A stretch of DNA of 64,000 bases. Source: Pseudoxanthomonas koreensis_A (lineage in GTDB: Bacteria > Pseudomonadota > Gammaproteobacteria > Xanthomonadales > Xanthomonadaceae). Positions 1 through 8,802 of the stretch are shown piece after piece (position 1 is the first letter of the stretch; each line of letters begins with the position of its first letter). The translations under genes and the position numbers were made by a program. Under the pieces are notes generated by a model. It saw nothing but the letters and a program-made list of their open reading frames with translations. It ran no database searches and was not told the origin of the DNA. The stretch covers positions 2,294,001 to 2,358,000 of the forward strand of contig NZ_CP169056.1 in assembly GCF_041890415.1 (NCBI RefSeq), given 5' to 3'.

Positions 1-51
1 CGCTGCCAGGCCCAGGATGAGCGTGCCGGTAAACAGACGTGGGTGATTCAT
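1..51 (-). CDS. Start of a secreted or membrane protein, cut by the window edge
   Basis: Only the first 17 codons are in the window, read leftward from an ATG at 51. They give MNHPRLFTGTLILGLAA, which looks like the start of a signal peptide or membrane anchor. An AGGAG sequence lies about seven bases upstream of the ATG and supports this start. The function cannot be told from this fragment. Confidence 0.6.
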   Translation of the reverse strand, partial: MNHPRLFTGTLILGLAA

Positions 52-159
52 TGGAGGCTCCTGCTCGGATGGATGTGGGTTGCGTGGACGCGCTTGGCCA
101 TCCACGCCCCCACAACCTGCCCGGCTGCGCATGAATCCTGTTTGGGCGACGATCGCCGC

Positions 160-250
160 TTCCACGCGGCGTTAACCACAGCGCGCCCGGATGCGGTTAC
201 CGCAGCGGTTAGCGCGGCATGAGTACCGGGTTAACCCGTGGTTCAACGCC
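160..250. promoter_or_regulatory. Cluster of GGTTA/TTAACC half-sites, possible operator
   Basis: The spacer upstream of the leftward edge gene holds several copies of one pentamer: TTAACC at 172-177, GCGGTTA ending at 199 and again at 211 (12 bp apart), and the 12-bp palindrome CGGGTTAACCCG at 227-238. Such spacing is compatible with a DNA-binding protein site, but no regulator can be named. The rest of the 52-263 spacer shows nothing else I recognise. Confidence 0.25.
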
Positions 251-263
251 TGGGCAACAGGGG

Positions 264-656
264 CTACGCGCCGCCCTCGGTGTCACCCTGGGCGCCCGGC
301 GCACCATGCCGGGCGCTGAACAGCCACCAGCCCAGCACGACGCCGGCCAGCGCACCCACCATTTCCAGCAGCACCCGCAAGCCGAGGTTGTCCGGGTCGT
401 GGATGCCGGCCAGGGCCAGGCGCGCGTACAGCGGCGACTCCAGTTTCACCATGCCCAGGTAGAACAGGTTCCAGGCATCGATGCCCGCGCCGATCGCGAC
501 CGCGATCGCGGCACTCCAGCCCAGCGCGTAGCCGATGGTCAGCCCCGCGCGGCGGCATACCCAGGACCATGCGGCATATACGGCCAGGCCGATCAGCAGG
601 GCGATCAGCCCGGCCTCCAGGGCACCGAGCATTCCGAAGTGCAGCGGCAGGTTCAT
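264..656 (-). CDS. Small integral membrane protein, function unknown
   Basis: About 130 residues with three hydrophobic segments near residues 10-31, 39-58 and 94-113, so an inner-membrane protein is likely. The start is placed at MNLPLHF; a longer reading to 683 exists but adds only unremarkable sequence. The polar tail after residue 115 is rich in Gly and Ala. I do not recognise a named family. It is divergent from the NlpC/P60 gene that follows. Confidence 0.5.
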   Translation of the reverse strand: MNLPLHFGMLGALEAGLIALLIGLAVYAAWSWVCRRAGLTIGYALGWSAAIAVAIGAGIDAWNLFYLGMVKLESPLYARLALAGIHDPDNLGLRVLLEMVGALAGVVLGWWLFSARHGAPGAQGDTEGGA

Positions 657-832
657 GGCAACACGGGTCGTGGCAGGCCCCACATTCTAGACGCTGCAGC
701 ACCCGGACCTGCCCACGCTGCTGCACCGCACGTCCGGCAATGATGCACATGGCACACGAAAACGCGCTGCACCAGCGTCTGCACCGAGGCGCCCCGCTAC
801 ACTGCGCGCGCATGCCGCACCACATCACACCA

Positions 833-2293
833 ATGCGCTCACCGGTTGTCTCCCGCACCCGGCCCCGCTGCCCGCGCACCGCGCGCCGCAACGGCCGCTG
901 CCTGCCTGTCGCGCTGGTGGCGATGGCACTGGCACTGGCCTGGCTACCGGGTGCCGCCATCGCCCGCGACGCGCTGGTACCAGGGGCCATGGCCGGGCTG
1001 CAGCCGGACGCCATGTCGGCGGCACACTGGATCGACGCGCTGGCCGCGCCGGACCAGGTGCTGCTGGACCACGCCGGGATCCAGGCACGCAACGCGCGCT
1101 TGCGCGCACTGGACCCGTCCATCCACGACCTGGCAACCCTGCCCCACCCGCTGCCGCGCGCCTGGGTGCGCGAACGCATCATTGCCCGCTCAAGCCTGCC
1201 CGCCGGCATGCTGTACGACGCACGCGGGGATGCGCTGACCGCGCGTGCGCGACGGGCGCTGCAACAGGCCCTGGCGCTGGACGCGATCCCGCTGCAGCAG
1301 CCGGCGCGCCATGGCCTGGTGGTGCGCCGCGCCGACTTGCGGACCTTCCCCACCGCCGCGCCCGCGCACTCCAGTCCGCACCAGCGCGACATCGACCGCT
1401 TCCAGGAATCGGCGCTGTTCCCGGGCGATGCGGTGGCGGTCCTGCACCGCAGCCGCGACGGTGAGTGGCTGTTCGTGGCCAGCGAGCGCTACCTGGCCTG
1501 GATCGCGGCTGATGCGGTGGCCCTGGGGCAACGCGACGTCGTGCTCGGCCATGCGCAGCGCACGCCACACCTGGTGGCCACCGGTGCCAGCGTGCGCAGC
1601 GCGGTTGCACCGGGCGAGCCGCAGGTCTCGGCGCTGCCGCTGGACATGGGCGTGCGCCTGCCACTGCGCGTGGACTGGCCGCCGGAGCAGCCGGTCAACG
1701 GCCAGTTGCCGCTGGCCGCACACGTGGTGGACCTGCCCACGCGCGACGTCCATGGCCGATTGGCAATAGCGCCGGCCCTGATCCCGCGCGCGGCCGACGT
1801 CACCGCCGGCTACCTGCCGCTGACGCCGGCCAACCTGCTGACCCAGGCATTCAAGTTCCTGGGCGAACGCTATGGCTGGGGCCATGCGCACGGCACCCGC
1901 GATTGCAGCGGCTTCGTGTCCGAGGTCTATCGCAGCTTCGGCGTACTGTTGCCGCGCAACACCGGCGACCAGGCAGCCAGCCCGGCGCCGGAGCGCATCG
2001 CATTCGGCCCGGAAGATGGCCATGCCGCGCGCTTGGCCGCGGTACGCGCGCTGCAGCCGGGCGACCTGGTCTACATCCCCGGCCACGTGATGATGGCCGT
2101 TGGCCATCGCGATGGCGTGGCCCATGTCATCCACGACATCCATGACGGCCGCTGGCGCCAGGACGACGGGCGCATGGCCGGCGGCCGGCTCAATGGCGTG
2201 GTGGTGACGCCACTGGAGTCGATGCTGGCCAGCGATGGCCGTTCCTACATCGAACACATGGTGGCCATCCAGCGGGTCGGCGCCACGCGCTGA
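833..2293 (+). CDS. SH3 and NlpC/P60 domain cell-wall hydrolase
   Basis: A secreted or periplasmic peptidase of the NlpC/P60 superfamily, which cleaves peptide bonds in peptidoglycan stems. An Arg-rich start followed by VALVAMALALAWLPGAA is a signal peptide ending near residue 44. The middle third fits the SH3b-type region that precedes this domain in the family (for example LVVRRADLRTFP and DGEWLFVASERYLAWI). The catalytic domain is C-terminal: the nucleophile is in TRDCSGF (Cys near residue 358) and a catalytic His is in PGHVMMAVG (near 418). The frame is open back to 569, but the extra N-terminal residues look like translated non-coding sequence; 812 is another possible start. Confidence 0.8.
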   Translation: MRSPVVSRTRPRCPRTARRNGRCLPVALVAMALALAWLPGAAIARDALVPGAMAGLQPDAMSAAHWIDALAAPDQVLLDHAGIQARNARLRALDPSIHDLATLPHPLPRAWVRERIIARSSLPAGMLYDARGDALTARARRALQQALALDAIPLQQPARHGLVVRRADLRTFPTAAPAHSSPHQRDIDRFQESALFPGDAVAVLHRSRDGEWLFVASERYLAWIAADAVALGQRDVVLGHAQRTPHLVATGASVRSAVAPGEPQVSALPLDMGVRLPLRVDWPPEQPVNGQLPLAAHVVDLPTRDVHGRLAIAPALIPRAADVTAGYLPLTPANLLTQAFKFLGERYGWGHAHGTRDCSGFVSEVYRSFGVLLPRNTGDQAASPAPERIAFGPEDGHAARLAAVRALQPGDLVYIPGHVMMAVGHRDGVAHVIHDIHDGRWRQDDGRMAGGRLNGVVVTPLESMLASDGRSYIEHMVAIQRVGATR

Positions 2294-2328
2294 GCGGGTG
2301 CGGCGCAGCTGCGCGGCAACGCGCCGCG

Positions 2329-3426
2329 TCAGCCGGCGCCGATCCGCAACACGTCGTCCAGCAAGGCCGCCGCGGTGACCTGGGCGCCCGCGCCCGGGCC
2401 CTGGATCAGCAGCGGACGGGCGGTGTAGCGGTCACTGCTGATCGCCACGCGATTGTCGGTGCCACTGCCGGCGCACAGCGGGTGGTCGGCCGGCAGCACC
2501 TGCACGCGCACCTGTGCGCCCTGCGCATCGAAGCGCCCGACAAAGCGCAGGTGGCCGCCGCGCGCGCGCGCATCCTGCAGGCGTGCATCCAGCGGCGCAT
2601 CCAGCAGCGCCAGGGCCTGGCGCACCGATGCCGCATCCGCGGCGGCCAGTGCCCCGGGCACCAGCGATTCCACCTGCACCTGGCGGATCTCCAACGGCAA
2701 CCCGGCCGCACGCGCAAGCACCAGCAGCTTTCGGCGCACGTCCTCGCCGGACAGGTCCACGCGCGGGTCGGGTTCGGTGTAGCCGGCGTCGGCCGCTTGC
2801 GCCACCAGCGCAGAGAACGGCTGTCGTCCGTCGAAATGGTGGAACAGCCAGGCCATCGACCCGGACAGCACGCCCTCCACTGCATGGATGCGGTCGCCAC
2901 CGGCCACCAGCGCGCGCAGGCTGCGCAGCACCGGCAGCCCGGCACCAACGGTGGCAGCGTCGCCATAGCGTGCACCGGAGGCCGCCTGCGCCTCGCTGAT
3001 GGCCTGCGAGCGCGCCAGCAGGCCGCCGTGGCCCAGCTTGTTGGCGGTGACCACGTTGACGCCGCGCGCCAGCCATTCCGGGTGCCAGTTGGCGACCAGG
3101 TCGCTGGCGGTGGCATCGACCACGATGTCGCCTTCGCGCAGGGCCTCGGCCTCGGCCCATCCCTGCAGCGCCGTGGCCCGTGCAGGCGCGGCCACCGCCT
3201 GCGCCAGCGCGGCCTCCAGTGCGGCGCCGGTGCCCAGCACGGTGCGCGAGTTGGCCAGCCAGGCGAACCGCGGCAGGCGCTGGTTGCGCTCCTGCAGCAT
3301 GCGATAGCGGCTGACGAATGCGGCACCGACCGTTCCGGTGCCCAGCAATGCCAGGCGCGGTTGCGAGGCCGCCGCGCCCTTGCGCGCAGCGGACGCCCGC
3401 GGCTGCAGGCCCAGCGCCGCGTTCAC
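2329..3426 (-). CDS. hom: Homoserine dehydrogenase
   Basis: Reduces aspartate semialdehyde to homoserine in the threonine/methionine branch. The 365-residue protein has the nucleotide-binding motif LLGTGTVG (residues 27-34), the catalytic-region Lys in TANKLGHGG (near 130) and the family signature GYTEPDPRVDLSGEDVRRK. There is no aspartokinase or ACT domain, so it is a short monofunctional form resembling the C-terminal half of ThrA/MetL. The start is a GTG whose bases overlap the TGA stop of metB, so translation is probably coupled. It is the third gene of the metX-metB-hom operon and likely shares its SAM-riboswitch control. Confidence 0.9.
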   Translation of the reverse strand: MNAALGLQPRASAARKGAAASQPRLALLGTGTVGAAFVSRYRMLQERNQRLPRFAWLANSRTVLGTGAALEAALAQAVAAPARATALQGWAEAEALREGDIVVDATASDLVANWHPEWLARGVNVVTANKLGHGGLLARSQAISEAQAASGARYGDAATVGAGLPVLRSLRALVAGGDRIHAVEGVLSGSMAWLFHHFDGRQPFSALVAQAADAGYTEPDPRVDLSGEDVRRKLLVLARAAGLPLEIRQVQVESLVPGALAAADAASVRQALALLDAPLDARLQDARARGGHLRFVGRFDAQGAQVRVQVLPADHPLCAGSGTDNRVAISSDRYTARPLLIQGPGAGAQVTAAALLDDVLRIGAG

Positions 3427-4634
3427 GCCTCCACCGGCGCACGGCCGGCACCGGCGAGCGTGCGCTCGGCGGCGCCCAGCGCGGCGGTGAGATCCTCCAG
3501 CAGGTCGGCACCGGCCTCGATGCCGATGGACAGGCGCAGCAGGCCATCGGAAATGCCGGCCTGGGCGCGCGCCTGCGGGCTCATCGCCGCATGGGTCATC
3601 GTTGCCGGGTGTGCGACCAGGCTCTCCACCCCGCCCAGCGACTCGGCCAGGGTGAACCAGCGCAGCGCATCGACGAACGCGCGCACCGCCTCGACCCCGC
3701 CCTTCAACTCGAAACTGAGCATGGCGCCGAAACCGGATTGCTGGCGCGCGGCCAGCGCGTGCCCCGGGTGCGTGGCCAGGCCCGGATAGTGGACCTTCTC
3801 CACCACCGGGTGCCCGTCCAGCAGCGCGACCACGGCCTGCGCGTTCTCCTGGTGCACGCGCATGCGCGCATCCAGCGTGCGCAGCCCGCGCAGGGTGAGG
3901 AAACTGTCGAACGGCGAGCCGGTCAGGCCCAGCGCGTTGGCCCACCACACCAGCTGCTGGTGCAGCTCGGCATCGCGCGCCACCACCGCGCCACCGACCA
4001 CGTCGCTGTGGCCGTTGATGTACTTGGTGGTGGAATGGATCACCAGGTCCGCGCCCAGCGCCATCGGCTTCTGCAGCGCCGGCGAAAGGAAGGTGTTGTC
4101 CGCCGCCACCAGCGCGCCAGCCTCGTGCGCCGCATCGATCACCGCACGCAGGTCGGTGATGCGCAGCAGCGGATTGGACGGGGTTTCCACCAGCACCAGC
4201 CTGGTCGGGCGGGACAGGGCCTCGGCCAGCGCGCTCGGATCGGTGAGGTCGGCGGTGACCAGTTCGAAATGGCCCTTGGCCGCCAGCGCATTGAACAGGC
4301 GCCAGCTGCCGCCATAGGCATCGTGCGGCACCACCAGGCGCTCGCCCGGTTGCAGCAGTGCATTGAGCACCAGGTTGATCGCAGCCATGCCGGTGCTGGT
4401 GACCACGCCGCCGGCGCCGCCCTCCAGGTCGGCCAGGGCCTGGCCCAGCAGGTCGCGGGTGGGGTTGCCGCTGCGGGTGTAGTCGTACTGGCGCTTGTTG
4501 CCGAAGCCGTCGAAGCTGAAGTTGCTCGACAGCACGATCGGCGGCGTCACTGCGCCATGCGCGGTATCGCTGTCGATGCCGGCGCGCACCGCGATGGTGG
4601 CCGGGCGGCGGGCGGAAGAAGGGTCGTGGCTCAT
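3423..4634 (-). CDS. metB: Cystathionine gamma-synthase family PLP enzyme
   Basis: A fold-type I PLP enzyme of the Cys/Met metabolism family, 403 residues, the usual length. It joins activated homoserine with cysteine (or sulfide) in methionine synthesis. Visible motifs are YTRSGNPTR (residues 52-60), the DNTFLSP block near 179 and the PLP-binding Lys in STTKYINGHSD (Lys near 204). The ATG overlaps the TGA stop of metX by four bases, and its own stop overlaps hom. Position between metX and hom favours cystathionine gamma-synthase over gamma-lyase, but motifs alone do not separate the two. Confidence 0.88.
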   Translation of the reverse strand: MSHDPSSARRPATIAVRAGIDSDTAHGAVTPPIVLSSNFSFDGFGNKRQYDYTRSGNPTRDLLGQALADLEGGAGGVVTSTGMAAINLVLNALLQPGERLVVPHDAYGGSWRLFNALAAKGHFELVTADLTDPSALAEALSRPTRLVLVETPSNPLLRITDLRAVIDAAHEAGALVAADNTFLSPALQKPMALGADLVIHSTTKYINGHSDVVGGAVVARDAELHQQLVWWANALGLTGSPFDSFLTLRGLRTLDARMRVHQENAQAVVALLDGHPVVEKVHYPGLATHPGHALAARQQSGFGAMLSFELKGGVEAVRAFVDALRWFTLAESLGGVESLVAHPATMTHAAMSPQARAQAGISDGLLRLSIGIEAGADLLEDLTAALGAAERTLAGAGRAPVEA

Positions 4635-5551
4635 TCGGGGGCTCCGGGGCCGCGCAGGACGGCGGCAAGAATCAGGTCGATGCGGTCGGTTTCTTTGAGG
4701 AAGGCGTCGTGGCCGTAGGGCGAGCGCAACACTCGCAACTGGCCGCGCCCGGCCAGGCCCTCGACCAGGGACACCGAGTCGGACAGCGGCACCAGGCGAT
4801 CGCCCTCCACCGCGACCACGGTCACCGGCACCTGGATGCCGGCCGGGTCCAGGCGGTGCAGGTCGATGGACTCGGACAGGCGCAGGAAGGCGTTGACCGG
4901 TGTGCGCGCCACGTAGCGCGAGCCGGCCACGTCCAGGTAGTCCTCGGCGGCGCAGCGCACCCGGCCGTTGACGATCTGCGCGGCAACGTCGAAACGCTCG
5001 CCGAATTCCTCCGGCGTGCGGTAGCTGAGCATGGCGAACTGGCGCGCCAGGGCCAGGCCTTGCGCATCGGCGCACTGCAACTGGCCCAGCGCCACCGCGC
5101 GGCGCTGCAGTGCGCGCCAGGCCGATGCATAGGGGTGGGGGCGATGCACGCCGCTGACCGCCACCAGCCGCTGCAGCCGCTGCGGGTGGCGCAGCGCCAT
5201 TTGCAGCCCGACCATCGCGCCGTAGGAATAGCCGACGAACGCCTGCATCCGGGCGATATCCAGCGCATCCAGCAGCGCGGCCACCGCATCGGCCTGGTCG
5301 GAGGTGTCGATCGGCACGTCCAGGCCGCCGTCGGCACCGACATAGTCGAACGCCAGCACCCGACATCGCGCCGGATCCAGCGTGCGCCCGGGCGCGACCA
5401 GTGCATTGGCCCAGCCCGGCTCGGGGAAGGCCTCGCTGGCGGCGACGTGACGGTGCGCGGAAATGCCGCCGGCCACCAGCACCACCGGCGCATCGGCCAC
5501 GCCCTGCAGCTCGTAATGCAGGGTGACGGTGCGGGCCCCTGCGTGGCGCAT
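4631..5551 (-). CDS. metX: Homoserine O-acyltransferase (MetX-like alpha/beta hydrolase)
   Basis: Activates homoserine by acylation for MetB. It is an alpha/beta-hydrolase fold protein with nucleophile Ser in GYSYGAM (residue 109 from this start), Asp in VEGDRLVP (251) and His in YGHDAF (281). Whether the donor is acetyl- or succinyl-CoA cannot be read here. I chose the ATG at 5551 because GGAG lies seven bases upstream and family-like sequence begins there. The frame stays open to an ATG at 5722, but that codon sits in the loop of a hairpin just after the riboswitch and has no visible ribosome site. It heads the operon with metB and hom. Confidence 0.82.
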   Translation of the reverse strand: MRHAGARTVTLHYELQGVADAPVVLVAGGISAHRHVAASEAFPEPGWANALVAPGRTLDPARCRVLAFDYVGADGGLDVPIDTSDQADAVAALLDALDIARMQAFVGYSYGAMVGLQMALRHPQRLQRLVAVSGVHRPHPYASAWRALQRRAVALGQLQCADAQGLALARQFAMLSYRTPEEFGERFDVAAQIVNGRVRCAAEDYLDVAGSRYVARTPVNAFLRLSESIDLHRLDPAGIQVPVTVVAVEGDRLVPLSDSVSLVEGLAGRGQLRVLRSPYGHDAFLKETDRIDLILAAVLRGPGAPE

Positions 5552-5707
5552 GGACAGCTCCACCGTGACCTGGCCGCGACGCGCAGGCGGCACCGCGCCG
5601 GGCGACGGCGTGGTGATGGCGGCGATGGCGGGGTCGTGCTGCACGGCGGCGTGGGTACTCGAGCGGCGGGTCGGGTTGCAACCGCCATCGAGCCTGTAGG
5701 AGCCCGT

Positions 5708-5736
5708 GTTCGTCGCGCGCATTGCGCGGTACGAAC
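5708..5736 (-). promoter_or_regulatory. Hairpin after the SAM riboswitch, possible expression platform
   Basis: On the minus strand GTTCGT pairs with ACGAAC six base pairs long, enclosing GCGC-AAT-GCGC. Its 5' arm shares its first two bases with the 3' arm of riboswitch helix P1, so the two helices would compete. No U-tract follows, so simple intrinsic termination is not indicated. Confidence 0.4.
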
Positions 5737-5849
5737 CATCTTCCGGAGCGCGCGTGGCGCTCCGCAGGATTTGGCACCTACGCGTGCGCTTGCGCGCTCA
5801 CGGGCTGCCCCGGCATCAAAGGGCCTGTCCCTCCGCCGGTCTCGATGGC
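5735..5849 (-). promoter_or_regulatory. SAM-I (S-box) riboswitch upstream of metX
   Basis: Read on the minus strand, the leader has the S-box core in order: GCGGAGGGAC, then GGCCC and TGATGCCGGGGCAGCC, then GGTGCCAAATCCTGC, then a GGAGCG-type hairpin arm and GGAAGATGG. The closing helix P1 pairs GCCATC at the 5' end with GATGGT at the 3' end. This is the known SAM-binding RNA that lowers methionine gene expression when SAM is plentiful, which fits metX-metB-hom downstream. A candidate -35 TTGACA lies upstream at 5879-5884 on the minus strand, with only a poor -10. The rest of 5850-6116 shows nothing else I can name. Confidence 0.85.
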
Positions 5850-6116
5850 GGCCACAGACTGCCAGTGGCCCGTCGCGCTGTCAATCGCTCCATCCGGATG
5901 CAGCGATGAAATCCCGCCCTTCCCGCAACGGCCGGTGGCTGGGGATAATCGCCGGATGTCGATGCCCCGCTTCCGCCCCCTCCTGCCCGCTGGCACCCCC
6001 CGTGCGGACGGCCACGCCGCTGTGTGCGCCGGCCGGCCAGGCCGCGCATGCGCACTGCCCGCCGCCGCCCTGCCCGCAGTCGCGCTCGCGCCGCCGCGCC
6101 CGGCCGATTGCACACG

Positions 6117-7061
6117 ATGAACGCATCCCGCTCCCGCCCGGCCGGCTTGCTGCTGGCCGGCCTGGCCATGCTGCTGCCGCAACACCCGGCCGATGCCGCC
6201 CGCCTGTGGCACTGGCGCGATGCCGAAGGGGTGGCCCACTACGGCGATCGCCCGCCACCGGACGCCGTGGCCGAGGACGCGCAGACCCAGAGCTTCCGCC
6301 GTGAACCGAGCGCGCCGGTGTCGCTGCGCATGGTCAGCCGCGGCCACTATTACGAGGCCTGGGCCGACAACCGCCTGCCCGGCCCGGCCCAGGTGCAACT
6401 GCGCCTGCGCCATGGCGACAACATCTCCGTGGCCCCTGCGCTGCCCGCGCGCACCACCGTGCCCGCCGATGGCCACGGCCTGGTGGCTCGCATCTACCCG
6501 ACCGATCCACGCCTGAGCAGCGGCTTCGACCTGGTCCTGGACTACCTGCCCGGCGACCCGCAGGCGCGGCCGCTGGACTTCGAATACCGCCTGCCCTTCG
6601 ACTACGCGCACGTGCGGGTGGACCAGGGCTTCGGCGGCAGCTTCAGCCACAACGACGCGCAGAACCGCTACGCGATCGACTTCGCCGTGCCCGAAGGCAC
6701 GCCGGTGCTGGCCGCGCGCGAGGGCGTGGTGCTGCAGGTGGAGTCGGACTTCGCCCGCGCCGGCCTCAACCGCGAGCGCTACGGCGGACGCGCCAACTAC
6801 GTGCGCATCCTGCATCCGGACGGCAGCATGGCCCTGTATGCCCACCTCCAGCCGGAAGGCGTGCTGGTGCGGCCGGGCCAGCGCGTGCGCCAAGGCCAGC
6901 GCATCGCCCTGTCCGGCAACACCGGCTTCAGCACCGCCCCGCACCTGCACTTCGTGGTCCAGGTCAACCGCGGCATGCACCTGGAGGCGATCCCGATCCG
7001 GGTGTTCGGCGCGCTGGGTGAACTGAAGTTCGCGCGCGAGGCATCCAGCCCCGCGCACTGA
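6117..7061 (+). CDS. DUF4124/M23 family metallopeptidase
   Basis: A secreted peptidoglycan peptidase of about 314 residues. A signal peptide (GLLLAGLAMLLPQHPADA) is followed by a DUF4124-like segment, LWHWRDAEGVAHYGDRPP. The C-terminal half is a LytM/M23 domain: the zinc-ligand region HNDAQNRYAIDFAVPEGTPV, then GGRANYVRILHPDGSM, YAHLQPEGV and the HLH motif in APHLHFVVQ. M23 enzymes cut cross-link peptides, or act as amidase activators when zinc ligands are missing; here the ligands appear present. The ATG at 6117 gives the signal peptide; the upstream extension to 6024 is Arg-rich and unlikely. Confidence 0.82.
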   Translation: MNASRSRPAGLLLAGLAMLLPQHPADAARLWHWRDAEGVAHYGDRPPPDAVAEDAQTQSFRREPSAPVSLRMVSRGHYYEAWADNRLPGPAQVQLRLRHGDNISVAPALPARTTVPADGHGLVARIYPTDPRLSSGFDLVLDYLPGDPQARPLDFEYRLPFDYAHVRVDQGFGGSFSHNDAQNRYAIDFAVPEGTPVLAAREGVVLQVESDFARAGLNRERYGGRANYVRILHPDGSMALYAHLQPEGVLVRPGQRVRQGQRIALSGNTGFSTAPHLHFVVQVNRGMHLEAIPIRVFGALGELKFAREASSPAH

Positions 7062-7090
7062 GGCTTGGGCAAGCCCCGTATAATTGCCGG
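7062..7090 (+). promoter_or_regulatory. Promoter of prfC with perfect -10, after a small hairpin
   Basis: TATAAT stands at 7079-7084, about 45 bases before the prfC ATG. No convincing -35 hexamer lies 17 bases upstream. Just before it, GGCTT-GGGC-AAGCC forms a short hairpin directly after the stop of the M23 gene that may act as a weak terminator. Confidence 0.5.
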
Positions 7091-7129
7091 CTACCCATCT
7101 TCATGTGCGCCGTCCCGGCGCCCGCCCCC

Positions 7130-8734
7130 ATGCCCGAAGTCTCCACCGAAGCCGCGCGCCGGCGCACCTTCGCGATCATCTCGCACCCCGATGCGGGCAA
7201 GACCACGCTGACCGAGAAGCTGCTGCTGTTCGGCGGGGCGATCCAGATGGCCGGCTCGGTCAAGTCGCGCAAGACCGCGCGCCACGCCACCTCGGACTGG
7301 ATGAAGCTGGAGCAGGAGCGCGGGATCTCGGTCACCTCCTCGGTGATGCAGTTCCCCTACGAGGGCCACATCGTCAACCTGCTCGACACCCCCGGCCACG
7401 CGGACTTCGGCGAGGACACCTACCGCGTGCTCACCGCGGTGGACAGCGCGCTGATGGTGATCGACGTGGCCAAGGGCGTGGAGGAGCGCACCATCAAGCT
7501 GATGGAGGTATGCCGGCTGCGCGACACGCCGATCATGACCTTCATCAACAAGCTCGACCGCGAGGGCAAGGACCCGGTCGACCTGCTGGACGAGATCGAG
7601 ACCGTGCTGGGCATCCGCTGCGCGCCGGTGACCTGGCCCATCGGCATGGGCCAGCGCCTGAAGGGCGTGGTCCACCTGATCAGCGGCGAGGTCCACCTGT
7701 ACGAGCCGGGGCGCAACTTCACCCGCCAGGATTCGACCATCTTCCCGTCGCTGGACGCGCCAGGCGTGGCCGAGCGGGTGGGTGCCGACACCCTGGCCCA
7801 GCTGCGCGAGGAGCTGGAACTGGTGCAGGGCGCGGCCGATACCTTCGACCAGGGCAAGTACCTGCGCGGCGAACAGAGCCCGGTGTTCTTCGGCTCGGGC
7901 GTGAACAACTTCGGCGTGCAGCCATTGCTGGATTTCTTCGTCGAGCACGCGCCGCCGCCGCAGCCACGCGCCACCACCGGGCGCGAGGTCGCGCCGCAGG
8001 AACCCAGGCTGACCGGCTTCGTGTTCAAGATCCAGGCCAACATGGACCCGCAGCATCGCGACCGGGTGGCGTTCATGCGGGTGTGCTCGGGCCGCTTCAG
8101 CGCCGGCATGAAGGTGCTACACGTGCGCAGCGGCAAGGACATGAAGCTGGCCAACGCGCTGACCTTCATGGCCAGCGACCGCGAGATCGCCGCCGAGGCC
8201 TGGCCGGGCGACGTGATCGGCATCCACAACCACGGCACGGTGGCCATCGGCGACACCTTCACCGAAGGCGAGGCGCTCAGCTTCACCGGCATTCCCAACT
8301 TCGCCCCGGAGCTGTTCCGGCGCGCGCGCCTGCGCGATCCACTCAAGCTCAAGCAGTTGCAGAAGGGCCTGGCCCAGTTGTCCGAGGAAGGCGCGACCCA
8401 GTTCTTCCGCCCGCTGATGAGCAACGACCTGATCCTGGGCGCGGTGGGCGTGCTGCAGTTCGAGGTGGTCGCCTACCGGCTCAAGGCCGAGTACGGCGTG
8501 GATGCCAGCTTCGAGCAGATCGGCGTGGCCACCGCGCGCTGGATCCGCTGCGGCGACGAGAGGAAGCTCGAGGAGTTCCGCGACAAGAACGCCAACAACC
8601 TGGCCATCGATGCGGCCGGCGAACTGGTCTACCTGGCGCCGACCCGGGTGAACCTGCAACTGGCCCAGGAGCGCGCGCCGGAGGTGGAATTCCTGGCCAC
8701 CCGGGAAACGGCGCACACCGTGGCCACGGCCTGA
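7130..8734 (+). CDS. prfC: Peptide chain release factor 3
   Basis: A GTPase that releases RF1/RF2 from the ribosome after termination. From the ATG at 7130 it is 534 residues, typical for RF3. The P-loop is SHPDAGKTTL (about residues 18-27), followed by the switch region ERGISVTSSVMQFPY, DTPGHADFGEDTYR and the guanine-specificity motif NKLDREGKDP. An ATG at 7103 would add nine Pro/Ala-rich residues and is less likely. It stands alone, with its own promoter and trhA about 70 bases downstream. Confidence 0.95.
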   Translation: MPEVSTEAARRRTFAIISHPDAGKTTLTEKLLLFGGAIQMAGSVKSRKTARHATSDWMKLEQERGISVTSSVMQFPYEGHIVNLLDTPGHADFGEDTYRVLTAVDSALMVIDVAKGVEERTIKLMEVCRLRDTPIMTFINKLDREGKDPVDLLDEIETVLGIRCAPVTWPIGMGQRLKGVVHLISGEVHLYEPGRNFTRQDSTIFPSLDAPGVAERVGADTLAQLREELELVQGAADTFDQGKYLRGEQSPVFFGSGVNNFGVQPLLDFFVEHAPPPQPRATTGREVAPQEPRLTGFVFKIQANMDPQHRDRVAFMRVCSGRFSAGMKVLHVRSGKDMKLANALTFMASDREIAAEAWPGDVIGIHNHGTVAIGDTFTEGEALSFTGIPNFAPELFRRARLRDPLKLKQLQKGLAQLSEEGATQFFRPLMSNDLILGAVGVLQFEVVAYRLKAEYGVDASFEQIGVATARWIRCGDERKLEEFRDKNANNLAIDAAGELVYLAPTRVNLQLAQERAPEVEFLATRETAHTVATA

Positions 8735-8802
8735 TCCGGCGCCTGAACCACGTCGCCGGGCATGCCCCACCGGCCCGCGTCCATGCGGTAACGTACCGCG
8801 CC

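Noticed and set aside
569..832. N-terminal extension of the NlpC/P60 gene
   Set aside because: The added residues are Arg/Ser/His-rich and precede a proper signal peptide, so the extension is unlikely to be translated.
5552..5722. Longer MetX start at 5722
   Set aside because: The ATG lies in a hairpin loop after the riboswitch, lacks a ribosome site and adds residues unlike the family; kept only as an alternative.
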